6,320 bases of DNA, from positions 1 to 6,320 of the forward strand of contig CAWVTK010000115.1 of NCBI GenBank assembly GCA_963933205.1. Reading direction: 5' to 3'. The translations under genes were made by a program, and so were the position numbers. The stretch comes from UBA6772 sp963933205 (lineage in GTDB: Bacteria > Bacteroidota > Bacteroidia > Flavobacteriales > UBA7430). The notes beneath the pieces are model-generated. The model made no database searches. It saw only the letters and a list, made by a program, of their open reading frames with translations, and had not been told where the DNA came from. Shown one piece after another: positions 1 to 6,104 of this stretch (position 1 is its first letter; each line of letters begins with the position of its first letter).

Positions 1-265
1 TATAAAGATACGGGTCTTTACCAGCCACCTTAATATAGGTTTCATCCATCCTCCAGCTAGTGCAAACTTTATTTTTTCTTTTGTGCATAGATGCCTCAAT
101 CATAGGAGCGTACTTAAACACCCATCGTTGAATAGTAGAATGATCAACCTTGACACCTCTAATCTTCATTAGCTCTTCAATGTCTCGATAGGAGAGGGTA
201 AATCTAAACTTAAAGTAAACAGCTTGAAGAATTATGAATTTAGGATATCTGTGGTGCTTAAACAT
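1..265 (-). CDS. IS6-family DDE transposase, N-terminal 88 residues (runs off the window)
   Basis: The reading frame starts at ATG 265-263 and stays open to the window edge. It begins MFKHHRYPKFIILQAVYFKF, then gives a helix-turn-helix-like stretch LSYRDIEELMKIRGVKVDHS (residues 25-44) followed by TIQRWVFKYAP, and ends with WRMDETYIKVAGKDPYLY (71-88). This matches the N-terminus of IS6/IS26-type transposases, which cut and join DNA at the element ends by a DDE mechanism. Asp74 in WRMDETYIKV is the expected first catalytic residue; the other two would lie outside the window. IS6 transposases are usually about 230 residues, so roughly 40 per cent is present. No disruption is seen in this part, unlike the right-hand copy. 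No Shine-Dalgarno motif precedes the ATG, as is normal in Bacteroidota. Confidence 0.93.
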   Translation of the reverse strand, partial: MFKHHRYPKFIILQAVYFKFRFTLSYRDIEELMKIRGVKVDHSTIQRWVFKYAPMIEASMHKRKNKVCTSWRMDETYIKVAGKDPYLY

Positions 266-310
266 AGGAAGTAATTTTAACTCAAAACTAAATAATCTAT
301 ATTTGGTATA

Positions 311-326
311 TTAATGCGACAGAACC
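311..326 (-). repeat. Terminal inverted repeat of left IS6-family element
   Basis: Read on the minus strand from 326 this is GGTTCTGTCGCATTAA. Its 12-base core GTTCTGTCGCAT (325-314) recurs perfectly, in the opposite orientation, at 6066-6077 after the large gene. Both copies point into their own IS6-family element, which identifies them as the facing ends of two such elements. Confidence 0.85.
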
Positions 327-520
327 TAATAAGCTAATTTAAGTTTTTTTATTGAAACTACTTTTTTACGAGAATTTCTTACTGATGAAATCTTAATTGT
401 AGCCTTCCCATTATTAGGATACTTTCAAATTCGACAAAAAAAACAAGAATTCTGTTCAGATTCGACGACGAATTTTTATCAGCAGTTAAATTATTAAAAT
501 AAGAGGTTTTGTACGTTCAT

Positions 521-550
521 AAAAAAAACTAAAGACTTAGTGGTTTTTTT
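521..550. terminator. Possible bidirectional terminator-like hairpin
   Basis: The arms ACTAA (528-532) and TTAGT (537-541) enclose a 4-base loop. The stem can extend through A7 (521-527) against T7 (544-550) across a two-G bulge, giving a U-run in either transcript. The paired core is short and poor in GC, so this is weak as an intrinsic terminator. It would fit the end of a transcription unit that the IS insertion has since removed. Confidence 0.25.
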
Positions 551-756
551 AATTCCCAAAGATTAATTTTTTTCAACAGTGCAAAGGGCTGACAATGGAG
601 TAGGACGTAAAGAAGGCTTGTTTTATTAATTATAGCGGCCCAGCTTACTGAAATTCCATGAGTTGTTTCCCTCAACAAAAATGAAATTAATTAACTTTTG
701 TGATAACCTTTAGACTTTCATGTAAATTAAATTATGGACGACTTACCTATAATAAT

Positions 757-781
757 GTTTTTCGAGCTTTCGTATAGTTTG
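757..781 (+). promoter_or_regulatory. Weak candidate promoter for the giant gene
   Basis: TATAGTTTG at 773-781 resembles the Bacteroidota -7 box TAnnTTTG with one extra base, and a T-rich stretch GTTTTTCG (757-764) lies upstream near where a -33 TTTG-type element would sit. Neither match is exact and the spacing is short. It is listed only as the best candidate near the start codon at 820. Confidence 0.2.
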
Positions 782-819
782 ATTAGTTAAATTTTTGAAT
801 AGAAAAAACACCCCCCGTT

Positions 820-885
820 ATGAATCTTAAATTTTCTTGTACAGTAGTAATTTTTTTATTAGCGAATCTTTCTCTAATAGCTCAA
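820..885 (+). other. Sec signal peptide of the giant protein
   Basis: Residues 1-22 show one Lys (K4), a hydrophobic core VVIFLLANLSLIA and an AQ-type end before DCSLP, a pattern typical of Bacteroidota secreted proteins. Cleavage probably falls after Ala21 or Gln22. Cys24 is not preceded by a lipobox and lies after the predicted cleavage site, so a lipoprotein is unlikely. Confidence 0.85.
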
Positions 886-3800
886 GATTGTAGTTTACCT
901 ACGTTTAATTTTCCAATAGGAAACACCAACAATTACTGTGCACCTACTAGTATTGAGCTTACTAATTTGTTTCCAGAAGACGCAAACTTAACTAGTATCT
1001 ATTCTATTTACATACATGACTTAGCGAGTGGTGAAGTTAATAATTTAGACACAACAATTTTTATTACAAATAACTCTCCCGATTTCTTCTTTGAATTTAC
1101 TTCGTCTACTTGTTCTGCAAATGGTAACGAATATGTTTTCGAAATTACTTACTCAGACTCGTTGTGTGGGTTTGATTCAGTACCGATTGGTTCTTATGAA
1201 AATATACTTGTAAGTTCTGGAGCTTCTGCCTCTTTAGAGAGAGTTCAAGTTTCATGCTCGACATATAACTTTCAAAACACATCTGAATATGGAGAAAATG
1301 CAAATGGTTGCGAAGATTACCCGGATAATTTCTATTGGAATATAAGCCCTAATAGTTTTGAAATTAATTCTGGTACTACGGGAAATATTATAGAAAACGG
1401 CTCAGATAATATATCATTAAACTTTAATGAACCAGGGATTTATGAAGTTGAAATGATTGCTAGATCTTGTAATGACTCTAGAGATACAAGCATAGTTTGT
1501 ATAGAGGATTTAAATACTGACTTCGAATACAATATTCCAGATACAGTATGTATAGATGAGTTTTTAGTATTAGAAAATAATAGTGAAGACATTTTTTTTT
1601 GTAGCACAGATCTAAATTGGGAAATCACGCAAATCTCCAACAATTCAAACTGCGAATTAGTGTTGGAAAACTATCAATTACAAAATTCCTCAAACCTTTC
1701 AAGTTATCAGCCTAGTCTTTCATTTAATAATTCGGGTACTTATAAAATCACGTTAAATAATTTAGGTTGTGATGATGTCGAACTATTAAACAAGACCATT
1801 TTTGTTCAAGGAAAAGCTAAGTACCAAAATTCAAGTTACATTCAAGAATGTAACGTATTAGAAATAGATTTAAATATCGATGTAAATACTTGTGGTTCAG
1901 AACAAACAGAGGCTTCGTGGAGCCTTCTTAACCAAACCTCAACAGATTCTTTTTCTAGTTCCATAATTGATGTCATAAATCTAAGTTTTGATAATGAAGG
2001 AGATTATGAACTATTATATATTTTAGAATCCTTATGTGGATCAGACTCATCAATAATTGACATTACTTTATCGCCACTTCTAGAGGTGAGCTTAGGGAAT
2101 GATACAATTGTATGCTCTGGAAGTGATCTAACAATTAATACGCAAGTAGCGCACGGAAAAACACCTTATAATTACGACTGGGATCCTAGTATCTCCAACA
2201 GCAGTTCAATCTCCTTGATTTCCATAGAAAACCAAGAAATAATCGTTACCGTAACCGACTCTTTGGGTTGTACAGCTTCAGATAGTGTTTTTATAAATAT
2301 TCAAAACTCGCTTAATTTTACTTTACAAGACACAGCTGTATGTGCTGGAACAGAATTAGAACTAATTGCAACTAATTTAGAGGGAGATGGGCCATTCCTT
2401 TTTGAATGGGACAATTCTGTATTAGATTCTAATTATTTTGTTACTTCTGAAGAAAGTAGTGTTCACTTCCTCACAATAACAGATTCTATAGGCTGTTTTA
2501 TAAGAGACTCCTTAAGTATAGAAGTCCCAGTTATTGAACTTGATATTATTGATGTTGTTCAGTGTCTTGATGATACTGCTTCCATAATTCTTCCTTCCTT
2601 TTATGATAATGACAGTTGGTTTTTAGCAGAAAACACTAACAATACTCTTTTTGATCTTAATGGTGATTTCTTGTTTGTTACAAATGTAAATCAAGCCAAT
2701 AATACTGTTTATTATTATTTGGATACCCTAAATTGTAATTATCAAGATTCACTAAATATTTATTTACCATCTAATCCGTTTTTAAATTTATTAAGTTTTC
2801 CTTTTCCTCAAATATGTGAAGGAGTAGAGTTTAGTGTTACCATGCCTGAAATAGTATTCTCAAATTCTTTAGACACCGATTACAGTTTAACGATCTACCA
2901 AGGGGGAGAAGATGTTTTTTCACAAATAGAATTTAATCAGTTATCCATCCCCGATTCTATTTTTTTTGAAGACAGTTTAAATTCGTCTTGTGGATTGGAA
3001 TATTTAAGCTTTGGTTCAATTGACAATAATTACCATGTAGTTTTGACAGCAGAAAATCAATGTGGAATTAATGTAACCAAAACTAATTTTGCAGTTTCGT
3101 CAAATCCTACAGCTAATTTTATAACAGAAAATGAGGAATGTTCAAATTCCTATATTTTTATTAACTCCACAGAGGTTTCAATAGTAAATGTAGATAATAG
3201 TTGTTCTTTCGATGCTAATATAACATGGAGTATAGCTCAAGGGGAAGAAGGAATAGATTGGGTTTTAACAAACAGTTTTTTAGGTGACTCTATCGGAGGA
3301 GGTTCTGACTCTCTTAAAGTTGAGTTTCTTACTCCTAATACGTATGATGTTCAACTGGTTTCGAGCTCTATGTGCGGATCAGATACAGTTGTTTATTCAT
3401 ATTGTATAGAAGATAGTATTAATTCAGTAGTTAGCTTTTCTAGAAGCTCTTGTGCCTCTGAAGAAGTTAATTTAATTAACCAAACCGACACCTCTAAAAA
3501 TTGCAACACAGAATACTTATGGAGTATAAATCAACTTGAACTATTTTGTAATCAAAACTCTAATCAAGACTTTAGTATTTTAAATAGTGAAAGTTCCAAT
3601 TCTTCAATTACATTTAACAATGCTGGAGACTACTTAATTAGTTGCCAAACAAGTAACAGTTGTTTCAGTGAAACATTAACCGATACCATTACAGTTACTG
3701 GGCCTCCAAACATTCTTTCATTGGAATTCATTCCTAGTATTTGTTTTAACGATCAATTGAACGTTCAAAGCGAATTTGATAATTGTGAAGCTAATATAAC

Positions 3801-6063
3801 AGATTATTCATGGTCAATTGATGGAGCAAATTTTCTAGACACAACTGCTAGCATATCTAATTTATTTATAGATTTTTCTAATGTGTTTGGTTCTGCGGAT
3901 ATTACATTATCGTTGAGTAATGAATGTGGAAACACTAGCATAATTGAAGCATATACATTTGAAGAGCAAGAACCAGTAGAATTGAATATTCTAGAATACT
4001 GTTTGTCTGAAATTCCTCAATTATTAGAGAATAACAACAATGGAATTTGGAGTGGTACTCCAATAAGCTCAGAAGATCAAAATTATTATTTTACACCGAA
4101 TATTATAGGGAATTTCAATCTCACTTATATATATTTTGACAACTTTGGATGTGAGGTGGTAAATCTTCAAGAAATTAATGTTCTTCAAGTTCCAACCATC
4201 AATATCCAAGACACTATCATAACCTCAGTTGGAATAACTGAGGTTATAACTTCATCGCCTCTTAATGGCTTATGGGTTAACCTATACCCAGGAATCGTAA
4301 CTGTTAATCAAAACAATATAAGTTCATCAGAAATAGGTCAATATACACTTACTTACAGCGAAGGAGAGAATACTTGTTATGTAGAAGAATCTTTAGTCTT
4401 CATAGTAAACCCTTTGCCTGAGATTAATCTAACTGATACAATAATTTGCTTTGGAGATGAAATTTCAATTATTCCTGAAATTTCATCTAGTCAAACTCCA
4501 CTAACTTTTTTATGGAGTACCGAGGATGAAAGTCAAGAAATTACGGTTGCACCAGAGTCATCTACAAACTACCTACTTACTGTTACAGATGTTAACGGAG
4601 GGCAGTCTTTTACGGATGTAAATATTGAGGTCTCGTGTCCTGGAATTAATTTTGATGATTTCGTTCCATTTTCAATATCCAATAATATGAATACTAGTTT
4701 TGTAGGGAGCCCATCTAATGAGAGCTTTCTTTTTGAAGGATGCTCTGAAGCCACAATAATATTCAATACTCTAGACTGTTTTGATGAAAACATTCCAATA
4801 AACTACTCTGTTTTTGGTACATCATCTATCAATTTAGATTATGAGCTAAGTTCAGATAGTTTGGTGTTAACCTCAAATAACCCTGCAAGTTTAGTAATTA
4901 ATGCTCTGTTAGATGATATTATCGAAGGAACCGAATCATTAATAATTATAATAGAACCAATAGTCTATTCAGATTGTTATTCTATTCCTTCAGAAACCAT
5001 AGAGTTTACAATTAACGATCAGCCTTTGTTAAATTTGACTTTAAGTAATGATACCTCTATTTATTGTCCAGAAACCCCTATTACACTCAATTCCAATATC
5101 AATGGAGGAGTTGCTGAATTTTCAATTAACACATCTAATAATTACTCCTATCAATGGGAGGACATACAAAGTGATACACTAGCAAATACTGATAACTTCA
5201 TTGCTACTCCTACAGCAACAACAACCTATTTATTAACGGTTACAGACAATACTTGTTGGCAACAAACAACAGATTATGTTACTGTAAATGTTCCAGAATA
5301 CTCTGACATTGTTATTGAATTACAAGACATTTACTTATGTTACGACTCGATTGTAGAACTGTGTCCACTTAGAGTATATGGCGGTGAAGGTAATTATTCC
5401 TATCAATGGGATAACGGCACAACAGATTCTTGTAATATGGTTGGATTAGGTGATTTCACTTTAACAGCTACCGACGCATGTAATATGGAAGCTATAAATA
5501 CTGTTTCTGTTGCTATACTAGAAAGTCCCACACCATTTTTCGAGAGTTTAGAAATAATAGATACTCCCTTCGCTATTGAATTTAACAATTACACTTCAAA
5601 TTCAATGTCATACTATAATCAGTGGAATTTTGGTGATAATACAGGCATAGAATTAAATAATGAATCTTCTGTTTACCACGAATATGCAGCTCCTGGTAAT
5701 TACAACGTTCAGTTAACTTCTACATCAAATATAAGTGGATGCAAAAATGCATATACAGAGACAATTCAAGTAGAGGATTTCTTCAAAGTATTTATACCTA
5801 ATACCTTTTCACCTAATGGAGATAATAAAAACGATATATTTAAAATTGAGATCATTAATGAAGATTTTTTTGAAATGAAGGTTTACAATCGATATGGTAA
5901 ACTCGTTTTTGAAAGCAACGATTCTCAAATAGGCTGGGATGGGGTAGATGTTAATAACAACAAAAATTGTGTAATTGGCTCTTTCAATTATTATATTAAA
6001 TACTCTAAAATTAACAGTGCGTATAACGAAATAAAATCTGGTGTAGTTCATTTAATCAAATAA
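820..6063 (+). CDS. Giant modular secreted protein with T9SS type B (gliding-motility-associated) C-terminal domain
   Basis: This 1747-residue protein is probably exported by Sec, carried across the outer membrane by the type IX secretion system, and kept at the surface or released. In order: signal peptide (1-22); a Cys-containing region (23-137); three PKD-like Cys units (138-420); two SprB/Ig-like modules (424-569); an unassigned Cys-containing region (570-757); three more PKD-like units (762-1047); a region with GIWSG- and GLW-type motifs (1048-1199); an SprB/Ig-like module (1200-1273); a Calx-beta-like domain (1306-1400); two further modules (1404-1567); a PKD domain with WNFGDNTG (1602-1609); and the sorting domain (1658-1747). 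No enzymatic domain is recognisable, so adhesin or surface filament protein is the best guess, by analogy with SprB-like proteins. ATG 820 is chosen because it precedes a good signal peptide and an in-frame TGA lies at 796-798. There is no Shine-Dalgarno motif; the leader ends in a C6 run. The gene stands alone, and an IS end follows one base after the stop. Confidence 0.93.
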   Translation: MNLKFSCTVVIFLLANLSLIAQDCSLPTFNFPIGNTNNYCAPTSIELTNLFPEDANLTSIYSIYIHDLASGEVNNLDTTIFITNNSPDFFFEFTSSTCSANGNEYVFEITYSDSLCGFDSVPIGSYENILVSSGASASLERVQVSCSTYNFQNTSEYGENANGCEDYPDNFYWNISPNSFEINSGTTGNIIENGSDNISLNFNEPGIYEVEMIARSCNDSRDTSIVCIEDLNTDFEYNIPDTVCIDEFLVLENNSEDIFFCSTDLNWEITQISNNSNCELVLENYQLQNSSNLSSYQPSLSFNNSGTYKITLNNLGCDDVELLNKTIFVQGKAKYQNSSYIQECNVLEIDLNIDVNTCGSEQTEASWSLLNQTSTDSFSSSIIDVINLSFDNEGDYELLYILESLCGSDSSIIDITLSPLLEVSLGNDTIVCSGSDLTINTQVAHGKTPYNYDWDPSISNSSSISLISIENQEIIVTVTDSLGCTASDSVFINIQNSLNFTLQDTAVCAGTELELIATNLEGDGPFLFEWDNSVLDSNYFVTSEESSVHFLTITDSIGCFIRDSLSIEVPVIELDIIDVVQCLDDTASIILPSFYDNDSWFLAENTNNTLFDLNGDFLFVTNVNQANNTVYYYLDTLNCNYQDSLNIYLPSNPFLNLLSFPFPQICEGVEFSVTMPEIVFSNSLDTDYSLTIYQGGEDVFSQIEFNQLSIPDSIFFEDSLNSSCGLEYLSFGSIDNNYHVVLTAENQCGINVTKTNFAVSSNPTANFITENEECSNSYIFINSTEVSIVNVDNSCSFDANITWSIAQGEEGIDWVLTNSFLGDSIGGGSDSLKVEFLTPNTYDVQLVSSSMCGSDTVVYSYCIEDSINSVVSFSRSSCASEEVNLINQTDTSKNCNTEYLWSINQLELFCNQNSNQDFSILNSESSNSSITFNNAGDYLISCQTSNSCFSETLTDTITVTGPPNILSLEFIPSICFNDQLNVQSEFDNCEANITDYSWSIDGANFLDTTASISNLFIDFSNVFGSADITLSLSNECGNTSIIEAYTFEEQEPVELNILEYCLSEIPQLLENNNNGIWSGTPISSEDQNYYFTPNIIGNFNLTYIYFDNFGCEVVNLQEINVLQVPTINIQDTIITSVGITEVITSSPLNGLWVNLYPGIVTVNQNNISSSEIGQYTLTYSEGENTCYVEESLVFIVNPLPEINLTDTIICFGDEISIIPEISSSQTPLTFLWSTEDESQEITVAPESSTNYLLTVTDVNGGQSFTDVNIEVSCPGINFDDFVPFSISNNMNTSFVGSPSNESFLFEGCSEATIIFNTLDCFDENIPINYSVFGTSSINLDYELSSDSLVLTSNNPASLVINALLDDIIEGTESLIIIIEPIVYSDCYSIPSETIEFTINDQPLLNLTLSNDTSIYCPETPITLNSNINGGVAEFSINTSNNYSYQWEDIQSDTLANTDNFIATPTATTTYLLTVTDNTCWQQTTDYVTVNVPEYSDIVIELQDIYLCYDSIVELCPLRVYGGEGNYSYQWDNGTTDSCNMVGLGDFTLTATDACNMEAINTVSVAILESPTPFFESLEIIDTPFAIEFNNYTSNSMSYYNQWNFGDNTGIELNNESSVYHEYAAPGNYNVQLTSTSNISGCKNAYTETIQVEDFFKVFIPNTFSPNGDNKNDIFKIEIINEDFFEMKVYNRYGKLVFESNDSQIGWDGVDVNNNKNCVIGSFNYYIKYSKINSAYNEIKSGVVHLIK
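1231..2079 (+). repeat. Three tandem Cys-bearing PKD-like units (residues 138-420)
   Basis: Units at about 138-230, 231-330 and 331-420 share a plan: an early Cys beside a short strand, N-S/T turns, a second Cys, a central Trp strand (YWNIS, LNWEI, ASWSL), a motif like LSFNNSGTYKITL (variants LNFNEPGIYEVEM, LSFDNEGDYELLY), and a Cys at the end (RSCND, LGCDD, LCGSD). The G-x-Y motif before a strand is the signature of PKD-type beta-sandwich folds; the Cys pairs could form disulfides after export. The units are diverged and not near-identical at DNA level. Boundaries are approximate. Confidence 0.6.
2089..2526 (+). repeat. Two SprB/Ig-like modules (residues 424-569)
   Basis: Both follow the pattern D-T-x-x-C-x-G near the start, a central F/Y-x-W strand, then a V/I-T-D-S-x-G-C strand. 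The first has NDTIVCSGSD, YNYDWDP and VTDSLGCTASDS; the second has QDTAVCAGTE, FLFEWDN and ITDSIGCFIRDS. This pattern is common in large Bacteroidota surface proteins, including SprB-type repeats. Each is about 70 residues and probably one beta-sandwich with a disulfide. Confidence 0.65.
3103..3960 (+). repeat. Second set of three Cys-bearing PKD-like units (residues 762-1047)
   Basis: These units (about 762-867, 868-960 and 961-1047) repeat the plan of residues 138-420. They have Trp strands ITWSI, YLWSI and YSWSI; G/N-x-Y-type or equivalent strands LTPNTYDVQLV, FNNAGDYLISC and VFGSADITLSL; and terminal Cys MCGSD, NSCFS and ECGNT. The same three-unit block thus appears twice, separated by about 340 residues of other modules, which suggests an old block duplication or repeated recruitment. 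The level of identity has not been measured. Confidence 0.55.
4219..4247. repeat. Perfect 12-bp inverted repeat inside the coding region
   Basis: ATAACCTCAGTT (4219-4230) and AACTGAGGTTAT (4236-4247) are exact reverse complements around the 5-base spacer GGAAT. They encode residues 1134-1143, ITSVGITEVI, in the large protein. No T-run follows, so it does not look like an intrinsic terminator. Confidence 0.95.
4417..4638 (+). repeat. SprB/Ig-like module (residues 1200-1273)
   Basis: PEINLTDTIICFGDE, then LTFLWSTEDESQEITVAPES, then STNYLLTVTDVNGGQS matches the Bacteroidota surface-module pattern (D-T-x-x-C-x-G-D, F-x-W-S, P-x-x-T-x-Y-x-x-T-V-T-D). The usual Cys of the final VTD-x-x-GC strand is replaced by Gly, and a Cys comes later at 1273. 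Confidence 0.65.
4735..5019 (+). other. Calx-beta-like domain (residues 1306-1400)
   Basis: The stretch opens EGCSEATIIF, continues with INYSVFGTSSINLDYELSSD and VINALLDDIIEGTESLIIII, and closes TIEFTIND. The order G-T-x-x-x-x-x-D-Y, then a D-D-x-x-x-E-G-x-E-S/T motif, then a final strand ending in N-D, is that of Calx-beta-type domains found in bacterial adhesins. The acidic DDIIEGTE loop is where calcium binding would be expected. The match is by eye; a related Bacteroidota domain is possible. Confidence 0.6.
5032..5520 (+). repeat. Two further SprB/Ig-like modules (residues 1405-1567)
   Basis: The first (1405-1491) contains SNDTSIYCPETP, YSYQWEDIQSD, ATPTATTTYLLTVTDNTC and a final TVNV strand. 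The second (1496-1567) contains LQDIYLCYDS, GGEGNYSYQWDNGTT and FTLTATDACN. The shared YSYQW strand and the C-before-W spacing tie them together and to the earlier modules. They lie directly before the PKD and sorting domains. Confidence 0.65.
5521..5778 (+). other. PKD domain before the sorting signal (residues 1568-1653)
   Basis: WNFGDNTG (1602-1609), followed by YHEYAAPGNYNVQLTST, is the classic PKD signature (W-x-F-G-D and H-x-Y-x-x-P-G-x-Y-x-V-x-L). PKD domains are beta-sandwiches common just upstream of T9SS type B domains. It is the only unit in the protein with a textbook PKD motif. Confidence 0.9.
5791..6060 (+). other. Gliding-motility-associated C-terminal domain (T9SS type B sorting signal, residues 1658-1747)
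   Basis: FIPNTFSPNGDNKNDIFKI opens the domain, VYNRYGKLVFES (1688-1699) forms the middle strand, GWDG is at 1705-1708, and GSFNYYIKY plus SGVVHLIK close it. This is the CHU_C-type domain of about 90 residues, complete to its usual end, so the protein is not truncated at the C-terminus. Type B substrates are recognised by the T9SS and often depend on a PorP/SprF-like partner; none is encoded here. Confidence 0.95.
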
Positions 6064-6064
6064 G

Positions 6065-6080
6065 AGTTCTGTCGCATCAA
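6065..6080 (+). repeat. Terminal inverted repeat of right IS6-family remnant
   Basis: AGTTCTGTCGCATCAA reads inward to the right. Its core GTTCTGTCGCAT (6066-6077) is the perfect reverse complement of 314-325. The first base is A where the left copy has G. It begins one base after the TAA of the giant gene (6061-6063). Confidence 0.8.
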
Positions 6081-6104
6081 CTTCCCCCTCCATCTAAAAT
6101 TTAA

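Larger units (their letters stand above)
1..326 (-). mobile_element. IS6-family insertion sequence, partial (left copy)
   Basis: The element runs off the left edge of the window. What is visible is its transposase start end: a terminal repeat reading GGTTCTGTCGCATTAA inward from 326, a 45-base leader after the repeat, and then the transposase ATG at 265. IS6-family ends such as those of IS240 and IS257 begin GGTTCTGTTGCAAA, so the end sequence and the transposase agree on the family. The inner boundary at 326/327 is set by that resemblance and by the matching end at 6065. Whether the copy is complete cannot be seen. Confidence 0.85.
327..819. other. Non-coding stretch between IS end and giant gene
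   Basis: I see no convincing gene in these 493 bases; all six frames are cut by stops within about 55 codons. Most of it is AT-rich with A and T runs. Two parts stand out: an A/T-rich hairpin at 521-550, and a GC-richer patch at about 581-680 (41 G/C in 100 by hand count, against mostly A/T on either side). The patch gives no recognisable protein in any frame and may be debris of a lost element or gene, or an untranslated RNA. A minus-strand frame of about 33 codons (430-326) ends exactly over the IS end and could be a gene tail or chance. Confidence 0.6.

Noticed and set aside
326..430. Minus-strand frame of about 33 codons reading PNNGKATIKISSVRNS and a Lys-rich tail to a stop at the IS end
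   Set aside because: It is short, has an in-frame stop just upstream and no start. The YPNNGKATIKI part faintly recalls a T9SS type A signal, but the rest does not fit. It could be a gene tail, but this is not supportable.
427..475. AAATTCG (427-433) facing CGAATTT (469-475) as a possible hairpin
   Set aside because: A 7-bp AT-rich stem over a 35-base loop is expected by chance in such sequence.
542..703. Minus-strand open frame of about 50 codons across the GC-richer patch
   Set aside because: It has no ATG, no ribosome binding context and no recognisable product; it is most likely chance or debris.
1440..1643. Minus-strand ORFs inside the giant gene (also at 4569-4793, 5403-5588 and 5809-6051)
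   Set aside because: They are antisense shadows of well-supported coding sequence with domain matches on the plus strand, and their translations look like no protein.
820..6063. CRISPR or tandem DNA repeats suggested by the modular protein
   Set aside because: The repeats are at protein level and diverged; I saw no regularly spaced identical DNA repeats.
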